Source: JAHDDW01 sp964648795 (GTDB lineage: Bacteria > Actinomycetota > Acidimicrobiia > Acidimicrobiales > SZUA-35). From it: a stretch of DNA of 64,000 nt. Location: positions 138,038 through 202,037 of the forward strand of contig CAZYMB010000002.1 in assembly GCA_964648795.1 (NCBI GenBank), in the 5' to 3' direction. Each line of letters starts with the position of its first letter. Positions within the stretch are counted from its first letter, which is position 1. Below, piece by piece: positions 63,966 to 64,000 of the stretch. Position numbers and translations under genes: made by a program. The notes below the pieces were generated by a model. That model had not been told where the DNA came from and searched no databases. It saw only the letters and a list, made by a program, of their open reading frames with translations.

Positions 63966-64000
63966 GGCTTAGAGTTTACTCCCAGCGGAACACTTTAAAT

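Overview
The window looks like the origin region of an actinobacterial chromosome. The evidence is gene order. dnaA, dnaN, recF, a DciA/DUF721 gene, gyrB, gyrA and a DUF3566 gene run leftwards. rpmH, rnpA, yidD, yidC, jag, rsmG, parA and parB run rightwards. Beyond them come trxA/trxB, a Ser/Thr kinase, a DUF6049 protein, a tRNA nucleotidyltransferase, and rpsF-ssb-rpsR-rplI-dnaB. Base composition by eye is moderate (mid to high 40s %GC), spacers are short and many genes overlap by 1-4 bases. That fits a streamlined aquatic lineage such as the Acidimicrobiia; this last placement is inference.

Layout. 1-4 kb: peroxiredoxin-like protein, S51 peptidase, FliA/WhiG-type sigma factor, Rossmann-fold protein, tRNA-Ile. 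4-12.3 kb: DUF3566 protein, GyrA, GyrB, DciA-like, RecF, DnaN. 12.2-14.3 kb: DnaA with DnaA-box-like sites on both sides (oriC). 14.3-19.3 kb: rpmH to parB; parB probably starts at CTG. 19.3-21.3 kb: a parS-like site, then a second ParA-like ATPase with an altered Walker A and a ribbon-helix-helix partner. 21.4-26.9 kb (leftward): thioredoxin system, kinase, DUF6049 protein, acetyltransferase. 27-35.7 kb (rightward): pcnA, a bifunctional PBP, the rpsF operon, dnaB, a secreted protein. 36-39.6 kb: class Ia ribonucleotide reductase.

40.8-52.8 kb is the main accessory locus. It is a compact rightward operon resembling an actinobacterial type IV secretion system: two VirB2/TrbC-like small membrane proteins, a VirB8-like protein, a VirB6/TrbL-like protein, an SCO6880/PrgI-type protein, a VirB4-like ATPase, a VirD4/TraG-like coupling ATPase, a DUF4913 protein and three proteins I do not recognise. 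I see no relaxase, integrase, transposase or cell-wall hydrolase in or beside it. A divergent gene (39590-40501) encodes a protein that looks like a distant sigma factor without region 4. The best guess is a resident, non-mobile or cargo-specialised T4SS, possibly with a dedicated regulator.

53-64 kb holds mixed metabolic genes: a VOC protein, galactokinase-like protein, PF10118-like protein, MoeZ-like E1/rhodanese, YndJ-DUF1990 fusion, Kup, dCTP deaminase and homocysteine methyltransferase. A run of 100 N at 59394-59493 is flanked by two identical 55-base copies. This looks like two contig ends (or the ends of one circular contig) that share a 55-base k-mer and were joined artificially; collapsing the repeat restores an intact kup 3' end.
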